Assembly (NCBI RefSeq): GCF_963966145.1
Contig: NC_091053.1
Span: 11,532,001 to 11,596,000 of the forward strand
Reading direction: 5' to 3'
DNA from: Tenebrio molitor
Lineage: Eukaryota > Arthropoda > Insecta > Coleoptera > Tenebrionidae
Length of the DNA: 64,000 nucleotides
The position numbers were made by a program, and so were the translations under genes. The notes under the pieces were generated by a model. That model was not told the DNA's origin. It made no database searches and saw nothing but the letters and a program-made list of their open reading frames with translations. Below are positions 22,039 to 32,707 of this stretch, piece after piece. Every line of letters starts with the position of its first letter. Within the stretch, counting starts at the first letter, position 1.

Positions 22039-22273
22039 CCGGGTGATTTTAAATGAATGTGACTTTTTTTTTATAGGTTGGTAATATTATTGTTGGTTTT
22101 TCTGCTTTTTAATGTGATAGTTGACATAAACATACACAATTTATTAATACATAAAATGTTAAAATGACGTACGTAGGCCAATGTGTTGATTAAGGTATCA
22201 AGTTTGCCAAAATAATTTATGAAAAATGTTCCCAACTTAAGAAAAAAAGTCACAATCATTTAAAATCACCCGG
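22039..22273. mobile_element. MITE, CCGGGTGATTTTAAATGA ends, TA flanks
   Basis: CCGGGTGATTTTAAATGA at 22039 and its complement ending 22273, with the TIR extending to about 36 bp through GTGACTTTTTTT. TA duplications flank both ends. Confidence 0.85.
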
Positions 22274-22497
22274 TATATTTGTTTTTTAAAACCGGGTACT
22301 TTGGCAACATTGGCAACAACAACTTCAGCGTCCTCTTCCGGCCTGTGGTCGGTGCGCACAAGCCAAGACGCAAACCAAGGACACAATTAATGCACCCCCT
22401 TTGCATTCATAGCTGACCCTAAATTTGGCTCTCAAAATGGCGGTGAGTGGATCTACCGTTCTGTGAATCTACCAGTCTTCTTCGTGTTCGTGGTATA

Positions 22498-22698
22498 GCT
22501 AGTGCATTATCTCTTGACACGCGAGGTGCGCAGTGGGAGGAGTTTAGCAGGGAGAAGGAGAACTATCGGCAAAGATCGGTTCAGCAGCAATTCAACAACG
22601 GCGACTTTTTAGAAAGGGTGGGAACCGTTCGTGACTAGTCGTCTGAATTTGGTCTTCTGCGCAACTTTACCTCGCGTGTCAAGAGATAACGCACCAGC
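22498..22698. repeat. Inverted repeat TTATCTCTTGACACGCGAGG flanking a short ORF
   Basis: About 28 bp (GCTAGTGCATTATCTCTTGA onward) recur inverted at 22669-22698 with few changes. The interior carries an in-frame stretch (part of 22447-22638) that is rich in charged residues (WEEFSREKENYRQR) and looks more protein-like than its surroundings, but no family is recognised. No clear target duplication is seen. Confidence 0.6.
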
Positions 22699-22833
22699 TC
22701 TAGAACTCAACAGTTGACAAATGAAATGGTGAATAACGGAATCACATTCTATTCACATCGACCATTGATTCACGTGTTTTAAATACCAACAGACAATTTT
22801 TGTGTTTTAACAAATACTACAAAATAAAACAAA

Positions 22834-23293
22834 ATGTCAGGTAGGTATATTATTTATAGGTACATTTATTTATTATATTTTTTGTACTTTCATATATTTA
22901 TAAAAAATTTACAGATTATGTTTCATGTCCAAGAAGCAATCAGCCTCAAAATGAGGTTTTAAAAGTTTTTCAGCGACTAACGCCATCAGAGTGTGATTTT
23001 TCACCGATACGATTGTGGGCTATGCAAACAAAAAAAAAAAAAAAGTCCCCTGTCTGTGGTATGTCTTATATACAGTAAAAAACCAGGTTATGCCCTACCT
23101 ACAAGGGAGTCAGGCCCGCAATTTGAGACATGTCTTGATGCAACATACCCCTAGGAACGCTAAAATTGTGGATCATAAATTTTACTCTGAGGAGATTCTT
23201 AAGCAGCAAGGTTGGGTAATGTGTTGGGAAGTCACATGTGACCACTTCGCAAATTTTCCTAAAATTAACAATATTATCCTAATGATTGGTTAA
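22834..23293 (+). CDS. Possible small two-exon gene, function unknown
   Basis: A short exon 22834-22840 (ATG TCA G, donor GTAGGT) joins in phase to an exon beginning at 22915 (acceptor TTACAG). The frame reads on to a run of fourteen A at 23031-23044, after which the open frame is shifted by one base and continues to TAA at 23291-23293. Either the homopolymer length is wrong or polymorphic, or the gene is frameshifted. The joined product would be about 129 residues; visible pieces are VLKVFQRLTPSECDF, NQVMPYLQGSQARNLRHVLM and EILKQQGWVMCWEVTCDHF. I do not recognise the family. A GC-richer stretch with ATGGCG|GTGAGT lies upstream at 22437-22447. It could equally be a transposon remnant. Confidence 0.3.
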
Positions 23294-23469
23294 ATATCAT
23301 GTATTACATTTTTTAATTAAATAATTTATAAATTGAACCATTTTAGAATCTTTGTAACTTTCACGGCTTGAACCATGCAAAAAGTGTTTATTATACAGTA
23401 TAGTCAGAATCACGAAGCAATGCGTGTACGTCATTACACATCCATGACGTCACGAAATAACTACGGTTA

Positions 23470-23807
23470 TAGTCCAATTTTTGCCCTTTTGAGGTGACGT
23501 CATGATTTCCTTCCTCGCTTTCTCTTTATTGAAACGACAGAAACAGAAAAAAACAAAAAAAAGGCACGTTTATTTATTGATGGTCACTTTGAGGTTATTT
23601 TATGCTCCTGTCAATTTGACAATTTTTAATTTCTTTCACTTATTACATTTATTACAAAAATAAACTTTCGAAGCAATTGTCAACAAATTTGGTACATTTA
23701 TAGTTATTTATGATCAATTTAAATTTGTTTCTGATCCTAGCTCAAACATACGTAAAGTTACTAGATAATGACGTCATCGCAAAAGGGTAAAAATAAAAAT
23801 TGGACTA
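23470..23807. mobile_element. MITE, TAGTCCAATTTTTGCCC ends, TA flanks
   Basis: TAGTCCAATTTTTGCCCTTT at 23470 with TGACGTCAT further in recurs inverted at 23769-23807 with a small gap. TA flanks both ends. It lies immediately left of the large TIR element. Confidence 0.75.
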
Positions 23808-24226
23808 TAGGCCGTGCCAAACCCAAATAACCACCACCTGTTGAATTATGTTGATGAAAACAAAATTACACTAAGTGTAGGTATAATGGCAATTTTGATA
23901 TTACTATACTTGGGCCAACCAACAGATATAGTAATAAAAAAAGGGGATGTGGCCTAGTTGCGTAAAACGATATACGCCGAAGCCTGTTTCACAATGAGGC
24001 AGGTTCTTTAGAGTCCGCCCGTTCTAAGAGTAGCACACTGAGTCATGCGAATCTGACAAGTAGAATCTTACCAGTGGCGTAACGTGTGCACACTTCACTG
24101 AAATCAAATGGTTAAAAAAGATATTGTAAAAAGGATTCAGTCGAAGGTAAAATAACATAACTAAATTTTTTTATCGGATAAATTTTTCAATCTTACGAAA
24201 ATTTTTTGCTTTGACAATTTTACGAA

Positions 24227-24286
24227 TTGAATTTGGGCATTTTTATCTCGCGGGTTTAACCTTTGAATAAAAATGCCCAAATTCAA
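24227..24286. repeat. 20-bp-arm perfect hairpin
   Basis: TTGAATTTGGGCATTTTTAT at 24227-24246 and its exact complement at 24267-24286, with a 20-base loop. No function is assigned. Confidence 0.85.
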
Positions 24287-24313
24287 CGTTAATTATCTTT
24301 TTATAATATGTAC

Positions 24314-25654
24314 TGTTACGTTATAAATTACGCTCCCGAAACTGGGCAACCCTGTTACCGGTTACAAATCCGGAATGTTCAGGGGTATAACGAACAAGTC
24401 GTGGCTTCGACTCGGTTTACAATGCGAACCACGAGAAACGCCGACCGAAGCTGAGAAATTGGTGAGAACAGCCCGGAGTACGGGAAATGATACACAATCT
24501 TCCAACTAATCGTTTATTCAGATGTCAACAATGAAAATAATGATATAAATGAAAAAGAAAACAACGAAGCCTGACTAGCCTAATGGCGTGTACAAATTTA
24601 AATAACCCTAACTCTTCGGAGGGTCCTCCGGGTCCCAGATATTCAACGAACGAGTACCGGCGAAACAGTAAAAAAAAAAATCCTTCTTCAGCGAAGGAGG
24701 AAGGCCGACTGGTCCTACGTAACGTCGCTATTCGGCTACGCCGCCCGCATAAGCGGGGAGGTCCTCCAAGTCTTCCTTCGCTCCAAAAAAAAATTGAAGT
24801 TAAGATGTTTTTCTCCGGTACGGACCGGTGAAGAACCACGCGCAAAAAAATGTTCGGTGAGCGCGATACACAATTCCTGGCGAGGTCACTCACGGATTGA
24901 TAATCGTTCGTGAATATAAAAACCCGACGGACTTGATAAGGAAATTTTTTCTTAAGTTAGTACGATTAATGAAATGACGCGCCTTATGACAAAACTGCAA
25001 CTTTAACAGTGGAACAAATTATAAATCCTAAACGCGATATACAAATAAATGAATTTGATGGAACTTTTCACCCGTCGAAATAATGAGTGACAATGGAAAT
25101 TTGACTATAGTTAAATACAAACGCTCAATTAGTTCGACGGAGTGACAAAATACAACCGAAAACTTTGAGAAGCTACGGCCTGTAAAAATTGGGGTGTCAC
25201 CACTGCTCCGGACTTGCTGGTGGGTAGATCCGGCACCTTCCGGTGAGTCCGGGGACGACCTGGACTGACAGAACTCGACGAGATCCTGATCCGCAAAAGC
25301 GTTCGGTCTGGAACCTTCCGTAGTGAAGTCCGTGATCCGCTTGGCGATGTGGGCGGTGGTACTTAGACGAATCGTCTCCAACGGCCCTCGTGAACTCCAC
25401 TACGTCGTCTCGTCGGCCCTGCAAATTCACTCGATCACTGTCCCCTTGACTCTCCCCAGGCACTGACAACACCACCGGCAAAAGGTCGTGAAAAATCCCC
25501 GTTCTGTCTCTGGTTCCCCCGATTTATAGCTTCCACCCCCTCTGTGCGCAGATTTTTCGGCGGAAGTCCGAGTACGTTTCCGTCGCGATGGATTCTAGAA
25601 CATTCTAGAAAAATCGCGAAGATTTACAATCGCGCGGCGATTTAAATCGTAACA
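24314..25654 (-). mobile_element. Solo LTR, 1341 bp, with 4-bp TSD
   Basis: Starts TGTTACG, ends CGTAACA, and is flanked by GTAC on both sides (24310-24313 and 25655-25658). On the minus strand there is GCTATAAATCGGGGG near 25521-25530 as a TATA box, and AATAAA near 24511-24516, in the order expected for U3-R-U5. No internal element sequence is present, so homologous recombination between two LTRs probably removed it. About 70 bp flanking each side (24160-24225 and 25720-25790, both with TTTGACAATTTTACGA) are direct repeats of each other, which points to an older duplication at the site. Confidence 0.8.
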
Positions 25655-25807
25655 GTACCTACAGTTATTAAAAACTGAACACACACGTTTGATGTACACG
25701 GGAATTAATCGAAAATAAAATAAGACCTAATTTTTTATCGAATGAATTTTTCAAACGAAAACTTTTAGCTTTGACAATTTTACGACTATTTATAATTTTT
25801 GCGAATA

Positions 25808-26050
25808 AATAATAGTATATTATGTTATGAGGAGCAAAAATTAAGTTTTATGTGCTGCGGCTGGTAGATTGGCTGCCGAACGCAGTGAGGCAGACAAACC
25901 AGCCAAAGCACATAATAGCTATTTATGTAACCAGTTAGGAAATGCGTTATTTTGTGTAACGAGTGGAATATTTGCGGGACGAGCGCAGCGAGATCCCGTA
26001 AAATCACACGAGTTATACAAAATTGCATTTCCTAATGTGTTACATACAAG
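25808..26050. repeat. Two stacked palindromes with CGAGCGCAGCGAG apex
   Basis: The first, about 25843-25912, pairs TATGTGCT and GGCTGGT with CCAGCC and AGCACATA around GAACGCAGTGAGGCAG. The second, about 25922-26045, pairs GTTAGGAAATGC and TTTGCGGGA with ATCCCGTAAA and GCATTTCCTAA around ACGAGCGCAGCGAGA. The outer sequence TAGTATATTATGTTATGAGG resembles the ends of the other palindromes. Confidence 0.7.
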
Positions 26051-26111
26051 ATTTTTTCTAATTTTGACAAAAAAAAGTTTCTTCAAACGTTAAACGAAGT
26101 AATGAATTTCT

Positions 26112-27375
26112 TCTCGTATCCCACCTCCACCCGGCGGTACGGCAATTTTGCCGGAGTACATACACTATTACGGATAATACTATCAAGTAATAGTGCAGTG
26201 CTTATCAACATAATTAGCGGCGTCTCGCCTCCACATTTTGACTTTTTTGTGTTTTATGTTCTGTGTCAATGTTAAGGAATTTCCTCACGATGTGACATGA
26301 GTATAATAATATACCTTTTTGAATTTCAACCACCAATGTGTTCTCTAAGTCCAAAATTTTTAAATTTTTAAAAAGAGATTGCGGTACTATTCCTGTTGCT
26401 GAAATTATAAATGGTAAAATCGAAATTTTTTCTAAACACCAAAGATTTCTCATAGCAACGGAGAGTTCTAAATATTTATTAATTTTTGTATTATATGTCT
26501 GTGTTATATTGTGTGAATGTGGAACAGCTATATCTAAAAGATATGCTTGCTTTTGTTGTTTATTTAAAATAATAATGTCTGGTCTGTTATGCTGAATATG
26601 AATGTCGGTTAAAACTGTACGATCAAAATATAATTTGTAATTGTCATTTTCCAAACAACTTTCGGGTTTATAAATATAATGAGGTTGTGTATCCTTTAAT
26701 AAGTTGAATTTAACTGCTAAGTTCATGTGTATAATTTTTGCGAATATATCATGACGTTTTTTATATTCGCTTTGAGCCAAAGCGGTGCAAGAAGAAATGA
26801 TGTGTTCAATGGTTTCCCCTTCAGTTCCGCAAATCCTACATTTATCAATGATCGATTGTAATCCGCATATGTGTTTTTTATAATTTCTTGTATTTATAAC
26901 ACGATCTTGTATTGCAAATATAAAACCTTCAGTCTCAGGATGAATATTTGATTTTTTAAGCCATGCATGAGAAGCTTGAATATTAATTTCTGGTTGTTCT
27001 AGTTCTTTAAAATATCTCCCATGTAAAGACTTTTGTTTTATATTTGCTATAGTGTCAGGTATATTTGACTCAACAATATCTGAAATTATTTTATCGCTTA
27101 AATTTAAAGGTGTGTAACCTTTATCCGCTGAAACCAAAGCATTAAAAAAAGTGTTATCACGAGCTCTATTGAGAAAATAATTTTTTAGTGAAGCAATTTG
27201 ATTATGTTGTAGAACTTCTAGATTTGAAAAACCCCTACCACCATTTTCGCGTGGTAAATTAAATCTTTCAATAGCAGATTTGGGGTGATGTTTACAAAAT
27301 TTTGTAAAGAGAACTCTAGTTTGAATATTTATATTCTGTAAATTAGTTTTGGACCATTTTATAACACCAAATGAA
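26112..27375 (-). mobile_element. 5'-truncated R4/Dong-like LINE copy
   Basis: On the minus strand this matches the last ~1.26 kb of the element at 14631-18357 and ends with the same GGGTGGAGGTGGGATAC (complement at 26118-26134). Truncation occurs within the RT thumb region near 27375, next to AATAATAAATTATTATT. The flanks are TAA-rich as for the other copies. Confidence 0.9.
26214..27137 (-). pseudogene. LINE polyprotein C-terminal fragment (zinc finger and endonuclease)
   Basis: The frame is open for more than 300 codons, and appears open further upstream to the truncation point. It contains CRICGTEGETIEHIISSC, RPDIIIL and YLLDIAVP as in the full-length copy, so the zinc finger and restriction-like endonuclease motifs are kept while the Myb-like domain and RT catalytic motifs are lost. 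Substitutions such as TVLTDIHIQHN for TILTDIHIKHN show modest divergence. It has no upstream region and is scored as a dead fragment. Confidence 0.85.
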
Positions 27376-27482
27376 TTTCATTAATAATAAATTATTATTG
27401 TGTTAAAATATCAAGTAGGTAAGTAGGCACGGTTATTTTGCTTAAAAACAAAAAATATGACAGTGTCAAATTGATGATACAA

Positions 27483-27660
27483 TAAATTTTTCCTAACCAG
27501 TTAGGAAAGATTTTACTTTTCGTAACCAGTTACGAAAAGTGTGACGTTTCCCAACGTCAGTTAATTTTGAAAAGTGTCACTTTATATGTCAAAATTATAA
27601 TCATCAGCGGAGATAATAACTTCACGGACGCCCTCAGCGGAGATAATAACTTCATCTGCC
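27483..27660. repeat. Short palindromes and a 21-bp direct repeat
   Basis: TCCTAACCAGTTAGGA and CTTTTCGTAACCAGTTACGAAAAG are consecutive near-palindromes at 27490-27540. The sequence TCAGCGGAGATAATAACTTC occurs at 27603 and again about 31 bp later. No gene is seen. Confidence 0.7.
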
Positions 27661-28434
27661 GCTCGTCAGCTCGTTAGATGCCATGACAATGAAGTGACAC
27701 TTTAGCATTATCAATGCAGCAGGATAATGTCATAATTTACGGACGTTTGAAGAAAAAATAAATTAACTGGTATTTTTTTTATTTTGGTATTAAAGATTAT
27801 TAGTAAAGAATACTACTGTAAAACTGTGTAGCCCTGAAAAGAACTGATTTTATAAAAACGACTAAAAAGACTCGGAAACAACACACGAGAAATCATCAAC
27901 GTGCGACGTAAATTCGAAATGAATCTGGAATCGCCGAAACTAGACTTTCGACACGGGCGCCACTGCGCAGGAGAACACCCCTTATTTTTAAAAGTGGAGT
28001 CGGTCCGACTCAAATTTGTCATCAACGCAGGTTTATTGGTGTGCGACTCTTAGAACGGGCGCACTCTACCATTTGTCATTCTTATAAGTCTTAAAAAAAA
28101 AACTATTTTGTAATTCAACTCGAAAAATGCCAAGGAAAACAAACAAACATAAACACGTGGTCAAACTCCCGAAGCGAGGTTAAAACGAATGAGATGCCGG
28201 ATGCCGTCAAGTTATTTTTGTGGATGTACATCGAAAATCTGCGCACGTTTTGAATAAGCCAATTGGAAGCTGCTATTTAAAATACGCGGGCACTAGGGGG
28301 CGCTTTTGTTACTATATCTGTTGGTTGGCCCAAGTATAGGATGCTAGACCAATCAAATCTAAGTGTACAACGTTGCCGGTTGATTTTTTGGGTAGAATGC
28401 AGTGTTGGTGGTTATTTGGCTTTGGCAAAGACTA

Positions 28435-29150
28435 CAGTGCATTTTTTTTAACTGTTGCCATAGGGAATTGCATGGTAAAACTTATACCCCCTGTTAACTT
28501 TTGTTCTGATGAAAATATTCAAACCATTTTTGGAACAAAGTTGGAAGATTTTTTAAACTACCGGATAGTTTACAATTCAATATCCTAAACTGTCGAAAAA
28601 GTTGTGAAAAAATATTTTAAAGCGCGCCGGAATAATAGTACGTCGAGCGGCCGCCAGAATAGCGTCCCTATCGGCTCAACCTGACCAAATTCCATTCCAG
28701 TGCGACATTTACAAAATAGTCGAAGAAAAACATTTCGAACAATTCCTTTGATAATTTCTGTTAATGTGTTGAATTATTTGTGCGTTAACGTTTTTACGTT
28801 TTGTTTTTTTTATAAAGAAATTTAATCATAGCCACCAGAAGATCTCGCTATTTATTTTTTAAATGAAACTGACAAAAATCAAAAGTGGGGATAGGCAGTT
28901 GCTGGTTGAGCCGACAAGGACGCTATTCTGGCGGCCGCTCGACGGACTATTATTCCGGCGTGGTACAAAAATTTTTTTCACAACTTTTTCGACAATTTAG
29001 GATATTGAATTGTAATCTATCCGATAGTTTAAAAAATCTTTCAATTTTGTTCCAAAAATGGTTTGAATATTTTCATCAGAACAAAAGTTAACAGGGGGTA
29101 TAAGTTTTACCATGCAATTCCCTATGGCAACAGTTAAAAAAAATGCACTG
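28435..29150. mobile_element. Foldback element with ~250-bp inverted arms, TA flanks
   Basis: CAGTGCATTTTTTTTAACTG at 28435 and about 250 further bases recur inverted to 29150, including AGCGGCCGCCAGAATAGCGT near 28647 and its complement near 28920. TA lies at both borders. The interior loop is about 230 bp and has no recognised ORF. It directly abuts the right end of the large TIR element. Confidence 0.85.
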
Positions 29151-29302
29151 TATATATCTGCGTTAATCCAGGGGGTACGCAATCGTATAGGTTAAAGTCC
29201 CTAGATAAATCTAATTTTATCTAGTAACTTTGGTATAGATGACCTTGGAACAAGTTTTATTTAAGGAGAAGAGTATAGATGGGGCTGCAGACAGCTAAAA
29301 AC

Positions 29303-29334
29303 TAAAGTCCCTAGATATATATCTAGGGACTTTA
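29303..29334. repeat. Perfect 32-bp palindrome
   Basis: The sequence reads identically on both strands around a centre at 29318/29319 (half-site TAAAGTCCCTAGATAT). A partial version, AAAGTCCCTAGATAAATCTA, lies at 29189, suggesting a small decayed element. Confidence 0.85.
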
Positions 29335-30720
29335 CTAAAAATCATGTTAGCGAAATGGAAAGCAAAAATGTAATTGAATTGAAATTATCTAATCACAATC
29401 ACATAACGTGTTTATTTTGTAATTTTGTTAGGTTAACACTTTCTATTTTGTCATTTTGACGCAAAATAAATTTTCACGAATAAGTTTCATGAACGGAAGA
29501 ATAATAATTACAATAATCAAATTATGAAACATAATAAAATGGAATTGCAAAATCTGAAAATGAATAGAGCACAGTAGAAAAATTAAAAGTAAAACTATAA
29601 ACCATTCACGATTATTTCAAATTCGGACTATCTATGAAAATCTGACATTTTAGTTGGCAGTATTGTGATTTGTCTTAATAAATCTATTTTAGGTTATAAT
29701 TCAACGGAACACTGCTCCCAAGTTGTTACATTTTTTAAATAATTGAACGCATTAGGAACAATAATCGTAAAATTGTAACTGAAATGAAACATACATATTT
29801 GTAGGGCAGTTCTGGGTAAATTCTTATTAACTAAATTAATGACGGAATTGACAACAATGCGAATATTTAAAAACGAAACGTCATATGACAGGACCTGACG
29901 CTAATCTAACAAAAAAATATCGCGGCCTCCTGCGTGTTTAAAATAATCGTGAACGGCATATAGTAAGAATGGTATCTATCTGCAGGAAGACAATACGTTT
30001 CTCGTAAGTTTATAATTTCAAAACCTTCCTCCTTGTGAGTGCATGGATTTCGTTTTTATGTAATCTATTTTTTTATAAACAAATGTTTAAAATTGGTTCC
30101 ATTACTAATTGGATAATAACTTTACAAATTTTATCTTTGTGTTTATCAGTATCACAGGTAAATATGAAATTCTGTATTAATTGTGGATGCAAAGTAGTAA
30201 CCAGTGGTTGATAAGGATTTTTTGGAATTAAATATGATACAATTTGTGTGGCAAAATTAGCAAACTCTTTTAAAAGCCCCACAAATTTACATCAGACCCC
30301 ACGGTCTTGAAGGCAAACTAATCGTAACAAGGGTCCTGGAGTTGCTGTAGATAATAAAGAAGAAGAAAAGACATGTATCACAGTGAAATGTTTTTTTTTT
30401 ATAATTACCACAAAATTTTATAATACCTTTTATCTTTGATTTTATCAATTGTGGATTTAGTTTAGAGGTTGCTGGGAATTTGATAATAACTGTTGTTATT
30501 CAACTTTGATGAAATTCCAGGAAATTTAAATTATTGTGGCAATTTAGTTGATTTGTAGTTTAATATCTTGGCGCTAGTTAAGGGCAGATTCATTTAAAAC
30601 AATTGCTTGATAAGGATAAAGAATATTTTATTCAAAAAATAGAAATTACGCCAAAACGGCTAGAAATAGGTACACACCATGTTAATAAGAGTGGCCTTAA
30701 AATTAAATTCTACATTTATA
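29335..30720. other. Unassigned DNA with a possible retroelement tail
   Basis: Nothing codes convincingly. GGGTCCTGGAGTTGCTGTAG followed by ATAATAAAGAAGAAGAAAA at 30328-30366 looks like the 3' end of a SINE or non-LTR element with a GAA-type tail, but the source is not identified. Confidence 0.35.
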
Positions 30721-30722
30721 TA

Positions 30723-31198
30723 CAGGGTGTCCCAAAAATGGCGTACTAACGGTGCACTACGGTGTAGAAGAGACTACCGTAAACGTCAGAAAAATGTTAA
30801 AAAAATTCTATTGGACTTATTTGCTGATTTGGCAGTCTTTGAAAGTGGCATTTAACAGGTAAATTATTTCAAAATATATTTATTAAATTGTCATGACAGC
30901 TACTTCTAATCGTAGATATTATCACAAAGTACAAGATTACTCACTACCAATATCTAATCCTGCATAATAGAGAATTTAGAAGCTTTGGAAATCGAAAAAA
31001 TTATTTTAAATCTACTACGGTAACATTGCATGGTAATGTTGTACGAGTACATCTTTGTTTATATTGTATTACCGTTAATAATAATAAAATAAAAATTTAT
31101 TTTTTTGTCAGAAAAATTTTTTACATATTTTTTTCGTGTTCATTTAAACATCCTCGATACGGTAGTAAGTAGTTAGTACGCCATTTTTGGGACACCTG
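30723..31198. mobile_element. MITE, CAGGGTGTCCCAAAAATGGC ends, TA flanks
   Basis: The left end CAGGGTGTCCCAAAAATGGC GTACTAAC and the right end TTAGTACGCCATTTTTGGGA CACCTG are inverted copies (about 28 bp) flanked by TA. No ORF is recognised. Confidence 0.85.
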
Positions 31199-31844
31199 TA
31201 TAGTGTCAGAAATGGTAGTTGCCTTTTAAAAAATTAAAGTTTCGACATTTTTTTATTATAAATTTTGAAAAATTGCAGTAGGCGTATGAAACACAAAAAA
31301 AGTATCACTAGTAGCGCAAAAGATCGGCCAAACCTTTAGGAATTCAATAAAAAAAATTAATTATTTATTTCCAATGGTTCAGGAGTTATAATTTTTTTAA
31401 TGAAGCCCTTCAACCCCGCTTTTTTTGCGAAAAAGATGGCATTGGTCAAAAACAATGACACTATTGGCAAAAGGACATTCTAAACTTAAAATTTAACGTA
31501 GAATCGAAATTTGAAATCAAAATGGGGCCTTTCTATTTAAAAAAAAAAAAACATTTTATAAAATTTTCATAGGTCTGCTTGTATCTTTCTTGGGATTTAG
31601 TCGCCACCAATGAACAAGACGCAGCTTTAGCACCCTCTTCAATTAAACTAATTTTTTCTTGACAAAATTAGGCAGAGAAATTTGTTGTTTAAAAATTTTG
31701 ACGGGTCACTAGGTGGTTACCAAGGTTCTCACAATCAGCCACCTCGTAATTTTGAGCCGCGATTTTAGTTTTAATTTTCATTTTTATTAAAGAAATATTC
31801 ATAAGGAGCGGGGAGAAGGAAAAATGTAATACAATGCACGATGC

Positions 31845-31921
31845 GTAAGCCCTTTTCTTCGCCTCGGAGACCTTTACGCCCTCGGCTTTGCCTCGGGCTT
31901 TAAAGTGTCTCCTTGGCTTGA
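31845..31921. repeat. Palindrome with GCCTCGG/CCTCGGGC apex
   Basis: CGCCTCGGAGACCTTTA pairs imperfectly with TAAAGTGTCTCCTTGGC around GCCCTCGGCTTTGCCTCGGGC. It fits the CTCG-apex palindrome class. Confidence 0.6.
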
Positions 31922-32055
31922 ACAGTTTACATCTTACAATGTAAATAACTATAGCAATTCCACTTTTTTGTCCTGGGAGCGAAACTAGTACTTTCGTAAC
32001 TAGCAACGAGAGCATGTTTCACTTTCGGTTACATCACTCTAATCCGAATAGTAAT

Positions 32056-32190
32056 AGTATATTACATAACAAGAGTTGTAAATAGCATATTACGTACAAG
32101 TGGAAGAGTTACATACGAGCGACCAAGGGAGCGAGTAATGCAGTTCCACGAGTACATAATTGCTTTACAACTCGAGTTATGTACTATACT
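32056..32190. repeat. Palindrome, AGTATATTACATAAC end, GAGCGAC/GAGCGAG apex
   Basis: Left blocks AGTATATTACATAAC, GAGTTGTAAA and AAGTGGAA pair with right GTTATGTACTATACTT, TTTACAACTC and TTCCACG. The apex reads TACGAGCGACCAAGGGAGCGAGTA. Confidence 0.75.
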
Positions 32191-32707
32191 TTATCTACGA
32201 CCACATGCCATCGAATATATCGCCTAAAGTGACGACGGTTTCATTTCCTTTGACAAATCGCCAAAGTACGCCAACATAACGTTTTCGGACAATGATTGGA
32301 CTTTATTTCTAACCTTCCAGTCCATGAACCTTTGGTACCTCTTTTTACTTTACTGGTAGATCGTCTGTTGCAATTTTGGCTTTTTCACTAATTTCAGATG
32401 GCGTGCAAATCTCTTCCTCACTAACGCTAGACATTTTATAGCTAAAATTCAAAAGGATTAGCTGAGAAATGATGTATTTTACTGAATATTACCTTTAGAA
32501 ATACATTTGAGTACGATGTGTTAAAAATAATAATCAGCAATGACAGTAGCACAGGATAGTAGCAATTTCGAGAACTGTAAATCTGATGTGCATTGCCAAT
32601 TAGATGTAACGTTTTAAATGTGGATAACGTACAACTGTACAATTTCGACACTTTATGCACGACGTTTGTAAGGACTAAGGACACGCTTACTTAGTTTATC
32701 CGTTGTA

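Larger units (their letters stand above)
23814..28429. mobile_element. Large TIR element with nested insertions
   Basis: The left end (CCAAACCCAAATAACCACCA, then ACTTGGGCCAACCAACAGAT near 23907 and GTCCGCCCGTTCTAAGAGT near 24017) recurs inverted at the right (CTCTTAGAACGGGCG near 28047, GTTGGTTGGCCCAAGT near 28320, GGTGGTTATTTGGCTTTGGC at 28408-28427). The inverted ends therefore extend over at least 200-380 bp. The interior contains a solo LTR, palindromes and a LINE copy. No transposase of its own is recognised. A shorter relative lies at 58439-59272. Confidence 0.75.

Noticed and set aside
22834..23293. Deliberate programmed frameshift at the A14 tract
   Set aside because: Slippery A runs can frameshift, but without homologues a simple homopolymer error or pseudogene is more likely.
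24525..25481. Open frames of 80-120 codons in the solo LTR
   Set aside because: They overlap on both strands, have no recognisable domain, and fall within an LTR defined by its TSD and termini.
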